From contig CAVDTK010000006.1 in NCBI GenBank assembly GCA_963611755.1, positions 1 through 33,007 of the forward strand: a DNA stretch of 33,007 bases, written 5' to 3'. Source of the DNA: Paratractidigestivibacter sp963611755 (GTDB lineage Bacteria; Actinomycetota; Coriobacteriia; Coriobacteriales; Atopobiaceae). Position numbers and translations under genes: made by a program. Each line of letters opens with the position of its first letter. Position 1 is the first letter of the stretch. The notes below the pieces were generated by a model. The model saw only the letters and a program-made list of their open reading frames with translations, had not been told where the DNA came from and searched no databases. Positions 22,302 through 30,571 of the stretch are shown here, piece by piece.

Positions 22302-23177
22302 TTAGGCCTTAGCCGGGATATAACCGCAGGCAGAAAGGGCGTCGAAGGCCGCGCTGGCGATCGCGGGCTTGTTCATGCTGTAGACGTGCAGGCCGTCCAC
22401 GCCGTTGGCCGCGAGGTCGGCGAGCTGCTCACAGGCGTACTCGATACCGGCGCGAGCCTGGTCGGCGGGGTCGTCGCCCGCCTGGACCAGGCGCTTGACG
22501 ACCTTGGCGGGGATGGACGCGCCGCAGTTGAAGGCCATGCGCTGGATCTGCTTCACGCTGGTGAAGGGCATGATGCCGGCCACGACGGGCAGCTTCACGC
22601 GGTAGCGCAGGCACTTCTCGCGAAAACGGTAGAAGTCCTCGTTGTCGAAGAAGAGCTGGGACACCAGGTAGTCGGCGCCGGCCTCCTGCTTGAGGTAGAG
22701 GCTGCGATAGCTCTCCTCCTCGCTGGGGGACTCGACGTGCCCCTCGGGGTAGCACGCGGCGCCGATGCAGATCTGCGGGTGCTTCTCGCGCAGGTAGGCG
22801 ATAAGGTCCGAGGCGTGCTCGAAGTCGACGACCGAGACGCCGGGACGCCTGTCGCCGCGAAGCGCCAGGACGTTCTGGACTCCAGCCTCATCCAGGCGAC
22901 CGATGTAGGCGTCCACGTCGGCGCGGGTAGACCCCATGCAGGTCAGGTGCGCGAGAGCGCAGGTCGAGAGCTTGTTCTCCACGTCGCCGGCGATGTCAAC
23001 GGTGTTGTGCGAGTTACCCGACCCACCGGCGGAATACGTGACGGAGATCCAATCGGGCTGGTGCTTGGCCAGCTCAGAGGCCACCGCGTAGGCGTTCTCG
23101 AGCGCGAGATCGCCCTTGGGCGGGAAAATCTCGAACGAGAAGGTCTGTTTGGCGGCGAGCTTATCGGCAATCTTCAT
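22302..23177 (-). CDS. metF: Methylenetetrahydrofolate reductase
   Basis: Encodes 291 residues, the usual bacterial length. It reduces 5,10-methylenetetrahydrofolate to 5-methyltetrahydrofolate with FAD, giving the methyl donor for MetH. I choose the ATG at 23177 (AGAGAGG upstream) rather than longer frames. The catalytic Glu lies in FSFEIFPPKG; other family motifs are DWISVTYSAGGSG, HLTCMGSTRADV, NVLALRGDRRPG, the GAACYPEGHVES stretch and LVSQLFFDNEDFYRF. Near the end ANGVDGLHVYSMNKP is typical. It is the first gene of the minus-strand methionine set, and a GC-rich hairpin (GCCCGC/GCGGGC) lies in its leader. The upstream neighbour is a HAD phosphatase on the same strand. Confidence 0.97.
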   Translation of the reverse strand: MKIADKLAAKQTFSFEIFPPKGDLALENAYAVASELAKHQPDWISVTYSAGGSGNSHNTVDIAGDVENKLSTCALAHLTCMGSTRADVDAYIGRLDEAGVQNVLALRGDRRPGVSVVDFEHASDLIAYLREKHPQICIGAACYPEGHVESPSEEESYRSLYLKQEAGADYLVSQLFFDNEDFYRFREKCLRYRVKLPVVAGIMPFTSVKQIQRMAFNCGASIPAKVVKRLVQAGDDPADQARAGIEYACEQLADLAANGVDGLHVYSMNKPAIASAAFDALSACGYIPAKA

Positions 23178-23263
23178 GGCGTCTGGCCTCTCTGGTAAAC
23201 GGTGGCCCGCGCGGCGGCGGGCTTTAGGTAAGCAAATGATAGGAGTTTTGGCCCCGCGCGCCC

Positions 23264-24103
23264 CTACTCGCACATAAACGACGGCATGCGCCCGCTGGCG
23301 GTTGCCTGGGCGATGTCGAGAAGGCAGCGAGCAACGCTGTCCTCGTCGGCCGGGCCCACGTGCCAACGGGAGGCCTCCTTCACGGAAGGGACGGCGTTGG
23401 CCACGGCGACCGAGTGGGTGAAGTGGCGCAAAAGCGACAGGTCATTCTCCGCGTCGCCGAAGCAGCAGACCTCGTCGGGCGTGATGCCCAGGCGCTCTAC
23501 CAGGAAGTCCGCACCGTGCTCCTTGCCCACGCCGGCCGGCGTCACGTCGATGTGGCCCACGCCGGGCATGGGGCAGGTAAGGTCGATCGCCGGGTTCTTC
23601 TCGCTAAGCCAGGCCTGAACCTCAAGCGCGCGCTCCCAGGTTCCCACCACGCGAACGTTGGCCTTGTAGCAGGGCTCTTTCGGGATCTTGGGCAAGGCCT
23701 GCTCGACCTTCCAGAAGTTGTCCTTGTGGGCCAAGACGTAGTCCAGGTCGACGTCGACGGCCACCTTCTCGCCGTTATACTCGACCACCAGGTAGGCGTC
23801 CGGCAGCTCGGTCAGGCTCTCCCGCAGGGCCTCCAGTGCCTCGGGCGCGAGGGCGTTTGCGGCCACCAGCTCCCCGTCCAGGTAGACGAGCTGGCCGTTG
23901 CTCACAACGGCCGTCGAGTAGGCTCGGGTGTCGCCGGCCATCATCTTGCCCAGGTCGCGGTAGATGCGGCCCGTTGCGGGCGCAAAGTGGACGCCGGCGT
24001 CTTGGGCGGCGTGGATCGCGTCGAGCGCGAAGGGCGTGATGATGTGCTGGTCGGTGTTCCACAGCAGGGTGTTGTCCAGGTCCGAGAGGACGAGCTTGAT
24101 CAT
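23264..24103 (-). CDS. HAD-superfamily (Cof-type, IIB) phosphatase
   Basis: Encodes 279 residues. The nucleophile motif is LVLSDLDNTLLW, motif II is in APATGRIYR, and motif IV reads CCFGDAENDLSLLRHF; the cap domain lies between about 85 and 190. This is the same class as the protein at 10455-11276 (shared C-terminal pattern with a His-x-G-x-x-x-D-S/D segment), but the sequences are clearly diverged, so they are probably paralogues with different substrates. It would remove phosphate from a small metabolite in the cytoplasm. AGGT precedes the ATG at 24103. It is transcribed toward metF, 86 bases away, and could share a transcript with it, but a function in methionine metabolism is not shown. 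Confidence 0.92.
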   Translation of the reverse strand: MIKLVLSDLDNTLLWNTDQHIITPFALDAIHAAQDAGVHFAPATGRIYRDLGKMMAGDTRAYSTAVVSNGQLVYLDGELVAANALAPEALEALRESLTELPDAYLVVEYNGEKVAVDVDLDYVLAHKDNFWKVEQALPKIPKEPCYKANVRVVGTWERALEVQAWLSEKNPAIDLTCPMPGVGHIDVTPAGVGKEHGADFLVERLGITPDEVCCFGDAENDLSLLRHFTHSVAVANAVPSVKEASRWHVGPADEDSVARCLLDIAQATASGRMPSFMCE

Positions 24104-24173
24104 GAAGGGCTACCTCGTGTGTTGGGGCGTGTTTTTCTGGCCCTAGTGTAGCCAAAGCCGGCCCCGCGGCCGC

Positions 24174-24740
24174 TCACGCGAGCAACGCCGACAAAAGCTG
24201 CAACAAGATATAGGCCCCCGTGATCGCGGGCGCCATCCTAATCCCTTCGGGGACGAGCGCGGCATATTCTAGCTGCGGCTCATTTGATTGCGGACCGACC
24301 ACGGCCGCGTGGAAGCGCCCCCTCGCGCACACCCAGGCGCGGGCGCACGCGAGCTCGACGCCCTTGGCGGCAACCCCCAGCACGCACGAAAACGCCACGA
24401 GCACCATCCCGCCCAAAACGGGCGCGCCCATCGCCAACGCCGAGAAGAGCTTGATGTCGCCCGCGCCCACCGCGCCCTTCTCGCCACCGTTGCCAAGAAA
24501 AGCCTCGGGCACCAGAAGCAGGCAGCCCACGAGCGCGCCGTGGGCCGCGCCGACCACCAGCGTGTGCAGGGCCGAAAGCGGGGTCGCCGCCGCGGCGCAC
24601 GTCTTGAGCACGAAGGCGACCATAACCGCCACGACGCAGGCGTTGGGTATGATCCGCCGCCGTATATCCGTCGCGCTTGCGAATAAAAGCGCAGCTAGAG
24701 TGAGTGTTTGGGCGACTGTCTGCAGATAGCTTGGTGCCAT
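24174..24740 (-). CDS. Prepilin peptidase (A24 family), catalytic domain only
   Basis: Encodes 188 residues with about six hydrophobic segments. The two catalytic aspartates are in recognisable motifs: ASATDIRRRIIPN (about 22-34) and GAGDIKLFSALAMG (about 92-105). These inner-membrane proteases cut the leader from type IV pilins and related pseudopilins. The N-terminal methyltransferase-type cytoplasmic domain of PilD is missing, as in short CpaA/TadV-like peptidases. A GGGAGAGGG site lies before the ATG at 24740. No pilin, ATPase or secretin gene is seen in this window, so its partners must be elsewhere. It is divergent from the CDF exporter. Confidence 0.88.
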   Translation of the reverse strand: MAPSYLQTVAQTLTLAALLFASATDIRRRIIPNACVVAVMVAFVLKTCAAAATPLSALHTLVVGAAHGALVGCLLLVPEAFLGNGGEKGAVGAGDIKLFSALAMGAPVLGGMVLVAFSCVLGVAAKGVELACARAWVCARGRFHAAVVGPQSNEPQLEYAALVPEGIRMAPAITGAYILLQLLSALLA

Positions 24741-24987
24741 GGTCCCTCTCCCCTCTTTTGTTGGTGGGAGAAGAACCTAGCAGGAGCGCCACCGACGCGC
24801 GTGCCGCGAATCGGGCCAAAAAGCCCCTCTGCACGACGGATGCAAAATGGACGGCGCCAAAACCGCGACAAAAGCCCTGGCCAGAGAGTTTTCAACATGC
24901 GTCCAGTTTCAACCGTGTCGCGCGGCTGTCAGATTGGTGATAGATTTGAAAGTTCAAAAAGCCACCACACCAAAAGGAGCGGACCCG

Positions 24988-26154
24988 TTGCTTTCCTGGC
25001 TCATCACGCGTTATCTTCCCAGCTCGGCCGACCCGGCCGATCCCGCGGTGCGCACGCAGGCAGGCCTTAGGGCCTCCATCACCTGCATCGTGTGCAACGT
25101 GGCCCTCTGCCTGGGCAAAGGCGTCGTGGGCGTACTGGCAGGGTCGGTCTCCATCGTGGCCGACGCCCTCAACAACCTCTCGGACGCGTCGAGCAACATC
25201 GTGAGCCTTCTGGGCTTTAAGCTGGCGAGCAAACCGGCAGACTCCGACCACCCCTTCGGCCACGGCCGCTTTGAGTACCTGGCGGGGCTTGTCGTGGCCG
25301 TCCTGGTCTGCGCCGTTGGCATCAATCTGTTAATCGAATCCGCGGACAAGGTTATGAACCCCACCCCGGTCGAGTTCGGCCTGCCAACCGTTTTTGTGCT
25401 TCTCGCCTCTATGCTGGTCAAGACCTGGATGATGTGGCTCAACCGCACGCTGGGGCGCGCCATCGAGTCCGAGACCCTGGAGGCCACGGCCGCAGACTCC
25501 AGAAACGACGTCGTGACCACGGGAAGCGTGCTTTTGGCCGCGTGCGTCTCGGCTGCGACGGGCTGGGATCTGGACGGCATCGCGGGCCTGTGCGTGGGCA
25601 TCTTTATCTGCGTCTCGGGCGTGGGGCTTATCAAAGATGCAATCAACCCGCTGCTTGGGCAGGCCCCCAGCGAACAAGACGTCGCCCGGATCCGCGACGA
25701 GATCTTGAGCTACCCGGGCGTTTTGGGCACGCACGACCTGATGGTCCACGACTACGGCCCGGGCAGGCGCTTTGCCAGCGCGCACGTAGAGATGGCGGGC
25801 GAGGCCAGCGCGTTTGCCAACCACGAGGTTCTAGACAGCATCGAGAACGACGTCCGCGACGAGATGGGCATCGTCCTTACCCTGCACTACGACCCCATCG
25901 TGACCGTCGACCCCACGGGCGACGACCTGCGCGGGTGGATCGACCGGCAGGTCAAGTGCATCAATCCCGCGCTTTCGATCCACGACGTGCACACCGAGCC
26001 CGGCTTCATCGGCTTCGACCTGGTGCGGCCCGACGACCTTCCCATCGGCGACGACGAGCTGCTGGGCCGCGTGATGGCCACGGTGGCCAAGCGCTGCCCG
26101 GACGCAGCCTTCGCGATCACGCTCGACAGCGGGTTCGTCTCGCCGCAGCAGTAG
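24988..26154 (+). CDS. Cation diffusion facilitator (CDF) family metal exporter
   Basis: Encodes 388 residues if it starts at TTG (24988), which has AAAGGAG eight bases upstream; the earlier in-frame ATG at 24847 has no such site and would add 47 residues with no transmembrane character. The membrane part has about six segments, with the CDF signature SIVADALNNLSDASSNIVSL and the metal-site region SDHPFGHGRFEYLAGL; the partner Asp on helix 5 is in ATAADSRNDVV. The C-terminal cytoplasmic domain starts near QAPSEQDVARIRDEI and carries GTHDLMVHDYGPGR; it continues longer than in basic CDF proteins, suggesting a second regulatory domain (about 290-388). It would export zinc, iron, manganese or cobalt in exchange for protons. 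The metal cannot be assigned. Confidence 0.93.
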   Translation: MLSWLITRYLPSSADPADPAVRTQAGLRASITCIVCNVALCLGKGVVGVLAGSVSIVADALNNLSDASSNIVSLLGFKLASKPADSDHPFGHGRFEYLAGLVVAVLVCAVGINLLIESADKVMNPTPVEFGLPTVFVLLASMLVKTWMMWLNRTLGRAIESETLEATAADSRNDVVTTGSVLLAACVSAATGWDLDGIAGLCVGIFICVSGVGLIKDAINPLLGQAPSEQDVARIRDEILSYPGVLGTHDLMVHDYGPGRRFASAHVEMAGEASAFANHEVLDSIENDVRDEMGIVLTLHYDPIVTVDPTGDDLRGWIDRQVKCINPALSIHDVHTEPGFIGFDLVRPDDLPIGDDELLGRVMATVAKRCPDAAFAITLDSGFVSPQQ

Positions 26155-26215
26155 GGGGCGGCAGGCAAGGGCCGGTCGGGCGCGCGGTGATCCCCAGGCC
26201 CTCCCCTTACCCAAC

Positions 26216-26252
26216 GCGTGCCGCAAGGCTAAACCAACGCCCTGCGGCACGC
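26216..26252. terminator. Convergent hairpin between the CDF gene and treA
   Basis: GCGTGCCGCAAGG (26216-26228) pairs with CCCTGCGGCACGC (26240-26252); one mismatch interrupts a 10-bp perfect outer stem. It lies 22 bases past treA and 60 past the CDF stop. No strong U-run follows on either strand, but position and strength fit a shared terminator. Confidence 0.6.
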
Positions 26253-26274
26253 AAATCAGTTCAAAATATACCTT

Positions 26275-28029
26275 TTACCTGCGGATATAGCAGACGCCTT
26301 CGTATGGGCGCAGCGTAGCCGGCGCAGACGCGCCGCCGACCACCTCGTCCGCCGCCGGGGCGTCGTCATGCGATGCAAGCAGCACGTCCCACTTGCCGTC
26401 GGCCAAAAGCGCGGCCGCCTGCTCACCCACCGGGCGCTCCTCGCCGCAGAAGTTGGCGACGACGAGAAGAGAACCCGGCTCCAGCAGATCCCTCTCGGCG
26501 GCCTGAGCAGCGTCAAAGCGCTCGCCCACCGCAAGCTCGCCGAAGCGCGCATACGCCAAGACCGGCACCGCGTCCGCGTCAAGGAAACGGACCTTGCCCG
26601 CGGCAACAACCGGCAGCTCATGGCGCAGCCGCACGATCTCGCGATAGAACTCGAAGACCGAGCCCTCGACGCCCACTTCCTTCTCAGCGCAAATAAACCG
26701 CTGGTCACAGCCTTGCGCATCTTGGGCCATCGTGGCCCACGGCTCCCCGGCGCTAAAGCCTGCGGACGCACCCTCGCCCCACTGCATGGGCGTACGGGCG
26801 TTGTCGCGCGAACGCTCGGCCACGATAGCCAGGGCCTCAGTAGGCGTCTTTCCGCCCTCGACCAGGATGTGGTAGTAGTTCACGCTCTCCACATCGCGGT
26901 ACTGCGTGAGCTCGGTGAAGTGCGCGTTGGTCATGCCCAGTTCATTGCCCTGGTAGACATAGGGGGTACCGCGCAGCAGGTTCATGAACAGCCCAAGCAT
27001 CTTGGCCGACTCCACGCGCAGCGCGCCGTCGTCGCCAAAGCGCGAGACCACGCGTGGCTGGTCGTGGTTGTCCCAGAAAAGGGCGTTCCAGCCGCCGCCC
27101 GCCTGCATGCCCTCCTGCCAGGTCGAAAGCAGTCGCTGCAGCTCCACCAGGTCGGCGGGCATGAGCTCCCACTTCTTGCCGTCCTTGTAGTCGACCTTCA
27201 GGTGGTGGAACGAGAAGACCATCGACAGCTCGTGGTCGGCCGGGCGCGTGTAGCCCAGGCAGGCGTCGAGCGAGGTCGAGGACATCTCGCCCACCGTGAG
27301 CATCCCGTCGATCCCGGCCTCGCGAACCAGTTCCTGCAGGTACTCGTGGACGTGCGGGCCGTCCGTGTAGAAGCGCCGGCCGTCGCCCTCGTTGTCGTCC
27401 TCGAAAACCTCGGGCTTGGAGATGAGGTTCACCACGTCGAAGCGGAAGGCGTTGACGCCCTTCTCCTTCCAGAAGCGGACGACGTCCGCGGCTTCGCGCC
27501 TGACCTCGGGGTTTGCCCAGTTGAGGTCGGCCTGGCCAGGGTCAAAGAGGTGCAGGTACCACTTGCCCACGCTCGAGGCCCACTCCCAGACGGGACCGCC
27601 GAACTTCGAGACCCAGTTGGTGGGCAGCACGCTCGGGTCGCCCTCGCGGAAGAAATAGAAGTCCTGGTAGCGTTTCTCGCCGGAAAGGGCGCGCTGGAAC
27701 CACTCGTGCTCGGTCGACGTGTGGTTCAAGACCATGTCGAGCATGATGCCGATGCCGCGCGCGGCCGCCTCGCAGGATAGCTCCTCGAAATCTTCCATCG
27801 TGCCGTAGCGCGGGTCGATGGAGCGGTAGTCGGCCACGTCGTAGCCGTTGTCCTTTTGCGGGGAGACAAAGAACGGGGTGAGCCAGATATAATCGACGCC
27901 CAGCTCAGCCAGGTAGTTGAGCTTCTCGGTGACACCGCGCAGGTCACCCCAGCCGTCGCCGTTGGAGTCCTTGAAGCTTTTGGGGTAGATCTGGTAGACG
28001 ACCTTGTTGGAGATGTCGATGGTTTGCAT
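26275..28029 (-). CDS. treA: Alpha,alpha-phosphotrehalase (trehalose-6-phosphate hydrolase)
   Basis: Encodes 584 residues from the ATG at 28029. It splits trehalose-6-phosphate to glucose and glucose-6-phosphate in the cytoplasm. It is a GH13 enzyme: DMVLNHTS (98-105), GVNAFRFDVVNLISKP with the nucleophile Asp198, MLTVGEMS with the acid/base Glu248, and WDNHDQPR with the third catalytic Asp320. The start VVYQIYPKSFKDSNGDGWGD and the ADLNWANPEVR stretch are typical of the oligo-1,6-glucosidase/phosphotrehalase group. Its adjacency to treP, 14 bases away, and to treR supports the phosphotrehalase reading over oligo-1,6-glucosidase. Some groups name this gene treC. The C-terminal beta domain is present and ends normally. 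Confidence 0.95.
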   Translation of the reverse strand: MQTIDISNKVVYQIYPKSFKDSNGDGWGDLRGVTEKLNYLAELGVDYIWLTPFFVSPQKDNGYDVADYRSIDPRYGTMEDFEELSCEAAARGIGIMLDMVLNHTSTEHEWFQRALSGEKRYQDFYFFREGDPSVLPTNWVSKFGGPVWEWASSVGKWYLHLFDPGQADLNWANPEVRREAADVVRFWKEKGVNAFRFDVVNLISKPEVFEDDNEGDGRRFYTDGPHVHEYLQELVREAGIDGMLTVGEMSSTSLDACLGYTRPADHELSMVFSFHHLKVDYKDGKKWELMPADLVELQRLLSTWQEGMQAGGGWNALFWDNHDQPRVVSRFGDDGALRVESAKMLGLFMNLLRGTPYVYQGNELGMTNAHFTELTQYRDVESVNYYHILVEGGKTPTEALAIVAERSRDNARTPMQWGEGASAGFSAGEPWATMAQDAQGCDQRFICAEKEVGVEGSVFEFYREIVRLRHELPVVAAGKVRFLDADAVPVLAYARFGELAVGERFDAAQAAERDLLEPGSLLVVANFCGEERPVGEQAAALLADGKWDVLLASHDDAPAADEVVGGASAPATLRPYEGVCYIRR

Positions 28030-28043
28030 ATCGACCTTCTCCC

Positions 28044-29534
28044 TTAGGCCTGGGCCTGGGCGGCGCCCTGCTCGGCAAGCTCGGCCGCGATCAGTTTGGC
28101 CTCGGCCTCGGCCTCTTCCTGGATGCCCCGTTTCTTGCCCACGATGACGGTCAGGACAAACGGGACCACCAGCGCGATGAGCATGCAGACGGCAAACATC
28201 GCCCAGCTCGCGGGCTGCATGGAAAGGATGCCGGGAAGGCCGCCCACGCCCACAGCATTCGCGGTGCAGCCGGTGGCTACGGAGAGCAGGCCGGCGATGC
28301 ACGAGCCGATCATGCCGCACACAAACGGGAAAGTCCACTTGAGGTTGACGCCGAACATGGCCGGCTCGGTGACGCCCAGGTAGCACGAGATGATCGCGGG
28401 GATGTTGACCTGCTGATTGCGGTCGTTGGAGCGCTGGAGGTACGCCATGCCGAGAACCGCGGAACCCTGCGCGATGTTGGAAAGGGCGATCATGGGCCAC
28501 AGCATCGTGCCGCCGAAATCGGCAATGAGCTGCAGGTCAATGGCGTTGGTCATGTGGTGCAGGCCGGTGATGACCAAAGGCGCGTAGAAGGCGCCAAAGA
28601 CGGCGCCAAAGAGCGCGCGGAAAGGCCCGGTGATGCCGGCGTAGACCACGGCGGAGATCCCGCTGCCCAGCCACCAACCGATGGGGCCCAGGACAAAGTG
28701 CGCGGCCATGACGGCCAAAAGCAGGCTGCAGAACGGCACGACGATCATCGAGACGACCTCGGGGCAGATCTTGCGGAAGAAGCGCTCAAGGAAGCCGAGC
28801 GTGACGGCGGCGAGAATGGCCGGGATGACCTGGGCCTGGTAGCCGATCATGTTGACCTGGATGAAGCCGAAGTCCCACTGCGGGATCTCGCTCGCCGCGG
28901 TGCTGGCCACGCTGTAGGCGTTGAGCAGCTGGCCCGAGACGAGCGTGAGGCCCAAGACAATGCCCAGCATCGGGGTGCCGCCCATCTTCTTGGTGACCGA
29001 CCAGCAGATACCCACGGGGATGCCGGTGTGGAAGACCGCCTCGCCGATGAGCCACAGGAAGCTGTCGACGCCGGCCCAGAAGGTGCTCAGCTCGACCAGG
29101 GCCTGGGTACCGTCGCCGAACATGTAGATGGAGTCGATGCAGTTGCGGAAGCCCAGGATAAGGCCGCCGGTGATGACCGCGGGGATGATCGGCGCAAAGA
29201 CCTCGGCGATGACGGTCATGGCGCGCTGCAGCGGGTTCTGGTTTTGCTTGGCCGCCGCCTTGGCCGCGTCCTTAGAGACGCCCTCGATGCCGGCGATGTC
29301 GGTGAACTCCTGGTAGTAGGCCTTGACGTCGTTGCCGATGATGACCTGGAACTGGCCGCCCTGCGTGAACGTGCCCTTGGTAGTGGCCAGGGCCTCGATA
29401 GCCTTGACGTCTGCCTTGGAGTCGTCGTTCAAGACGAACCTCATGCGCGTGATGCAGTGGCTCACTGCCGCGATGTTCTCTTTGCCGCCCACCAGCTCAA
29501 GCAGCTTCGTCGCGTCTTGCGCGTACTTTCCCAT
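28044..29534 (-). CDS. treP: PTS trehalose-specific EIIBC component
   Basis: Encodes 496 residues from the ATG at 29534 (AAGGGA upstream). The N-terminal EIIB domain (about 1-80) has the phosphorylated Cys27 in AAVSHCITRMRF. A linker (about 85-110, Lys/Gln/Ala-rich) leads to a ten-segment EIIC domain that carries FHTGIPVGICWSVTKKMGG, GLHHMTNAIDLQL and VTEPAMFGVNLKW, typical of the glucose/sucrose/trehalose family. It imports trehalose across the membrane as trehalose-6-phosphate. No EIIA domain is attached and none of the glucose type is in the window, so a shared EIIA-Glc must act from elsewhere. It is the first gene of a treP-treA operon facing away from treR, with operator-like sites in its promoter. 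Confidence 0.95.
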   Translation of the reverse strand: MGKYAQDATKLLELVGGKENIAAVSHCITRMRFVLNDDSKADVKAIEALATTKGTFTQGGQFQVIIGNDVKAYYQEFTDIAGIEGVSKDAAKAAAKQNQNPLQRAMTVIAEVFAPIIPAVITGGLILGFRNCIDSIYMFGDGTQALVELSTFWAGVDSFLWLIGEAVFHTGIPVGICWSVTKKMGGTPMLGIVLGLTLVSGQLLNAYSVASTAASEIPQWDFGFIQVNMIGYQAQVIPAILAAVTLGFLERFFRKICPEVVSMIVVPFCSLLLAVMAAHFVLGPIGWWLGSGISAVVYAGITGPFRALFGAVFGAFYAPLVITGLHHMTNAIDLQLIADFGGTMLWPMIALSNIAQGSAVLGMAYLQRSNDRNQQVNIPAIISCYLGVTEPAMFGVNLKWTFPFVCGMIGSCIAGLLSVATGCTANAVGVGGLPGILSMQPASWAMFAVCMLIALVVPFVLTVIVGKKRGIQEEAEAEAKLIAAELAEQGAAQAQA

Positions 29535-29605
29535 ATTGCTTTCCCTTCCCTTGCTTCCATTGTGCCCCACTGCCTTGGCTGCGCGCCGGCCGCGGCGGCG
29601 GGGCA

Positions 29606-29672
29606 CTTATTTGAATAAGCTGAGGGACAGTATATTCGTGACTTATGTGAATAAGTCACTTATTTGAATAGG
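29606..29672. promoter_or_regulatory. Three tre operator-like sites over the treP promoter
   Basis: Three 14-bp sites share the pattern CTTATTTGAATAAG: 29606-29619 (perfect palindrome, arms CTTATT/AATAAG), 29642-29655 (CTTATGTGAATAAG) and 29659-29672 (CTTATTTGAATAGG). On the minus strand a promoter reads TGACTT (29653-29658), an 18-base spacer and TATACT (29629-29634). The first site lies just past the expected transcription start, the second between -10 and -35, and the third upstream of -35. This is a classic repressor layout, and TreR, encoded next door, is the likely binder. Confidence 0.85.
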
Positions 29673-29706
29673 TTCGCCGAACGGTATGGTTTTGCCGCTG
29701 AGCGGC

Positions 29707-29735
29707 TCGCAAACGGCAGCGGCGGCCCGTATAAT
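29707..29735 (+). promoter_or_regulatory. Candidate treR promoter
   Basis: TATAAT at 29730-29735 matches the -10 consensus fully; TCGCAA at 29707-29712 is a weak -35 with a 17-base spacer. It is 58 bases before the treR start codon. The nearest operator site ends 34 bases upstream, so autoregulation may be mild. Confidence 0.6.
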
Positions 29736-29792
29736 TCAGGGAGCAAAACCGCGCACGTACCCGTAGCCCTTTTTAGGCAAGGATTTCCGCAG

Positions 29793-30521
29793 ATGAAAGC
29801 CATATGGCAGGGCATCTACCGCGCCCTGCGAGAAGACATAGTCAACGAGACGTACCCTTTCCAGTCGCTTCTCCCCTCCGAGGCCGCGCTGGTGGAGCGC
29901 TTCTCGTGCTCGCACAACACCCTGCGCAAGGCGCTGGCAGCCCTTGCCGACGAGGGCCTGGTGCAGCCCATCCAGGGGAAAGGCGTGCGGGTGATCTACC
30001 AGCCGCGCGAGCGCGCCCTGTTTGAGGTGGGCGGAATCGAGACCTTCGCGGAAACCATGGCGCGCCTGAAGATCGACCAGGCCACGACCGTCGCCGCCTT
30101 CGAGCAGGTCACGGCCGACGGTCGCCTGGCGCACTTCACGGGCTTCTCGCAAGGCGACGAGCTTCTCCACGTCGAGCGCGTGCGCTCTTTTGGCGGCGAG
30201 CCCGTGATCCGCGACGACAGCTATTTTCTCGCCAGCGTCGTGGAGGGCCTCACGCCGCAGATCGCCGAGAAGTCCATCTACGAGTACCTGGAGAAGACCC
30301 GGGGCGTGGGCATCGCGCAGAGCATGCGCGAGATCACCGTCGAGCCGGCCGAGACGCGCGACTACGACCTGCTTGAGCTGCCTGAGAACTGCTACCTGGC
30401 CATCATGACCAACCGGGTCTTCACCTATGACGGCGTGATGTTCGAGAGCACCAGCTCGCGCCACCGGCCGGACCTCTTTGTCTTCCACGACGTGGCCCGG
30501 CGCAAACCCCAGCTGGCCTAG
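29793..30521 (+). CDS. treR: GntR-family trehalose operon regulator
   Basis: Encodes 242 residues from the ATG at 29793, which has AAGGA nine bases upstream; a longer in-frame start at 29664 lies inside the operator region and would come before the -10 box. The winged helix-turn-helix occupies about 1-70 (LREDIVNETYPFQSLLPSEA, LVERFSCSHNTLRKALAAL, GLVQPIQGKGVRV). The UTRA domain (about 85-240) includes GDELLHVERVRSFGGEPVI and DSYFLASVVEGLTP. In Bacillus-type TreR, trehalose-6-phosphate binding to this domain releases repression. The divergent treP-treA operon and the three palindromes between them make the same role very likely here. It is separated from pth2 by 50 bases. Confidence 0.93.
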   Translation: MKAIWQGIYRALREDIVNETYPFQSLLPSEAALVERFSCSHNTLRKALAALADEGLVQPIQGKGVRVIYQPRERALFEVGGIETFAETMARLKIDQATTVAAFEQVTADGRLAHFTGFSQGDELLHVERVRSFGGEPVIRDDSYFLASVVEGLTPQIAEKSIYEYLEKTRGVGIAQSMREITVEPAETRDYDLLELPENCYLAIMTNRVFTYDGVMFESTSSRHRPDLFVFHDVARRKPQLA

Positions 30522-30571
30522 GCGCGCCGAGCCGAGCCGCCCACACCCCACCGCAATACACAGGAGACGAT

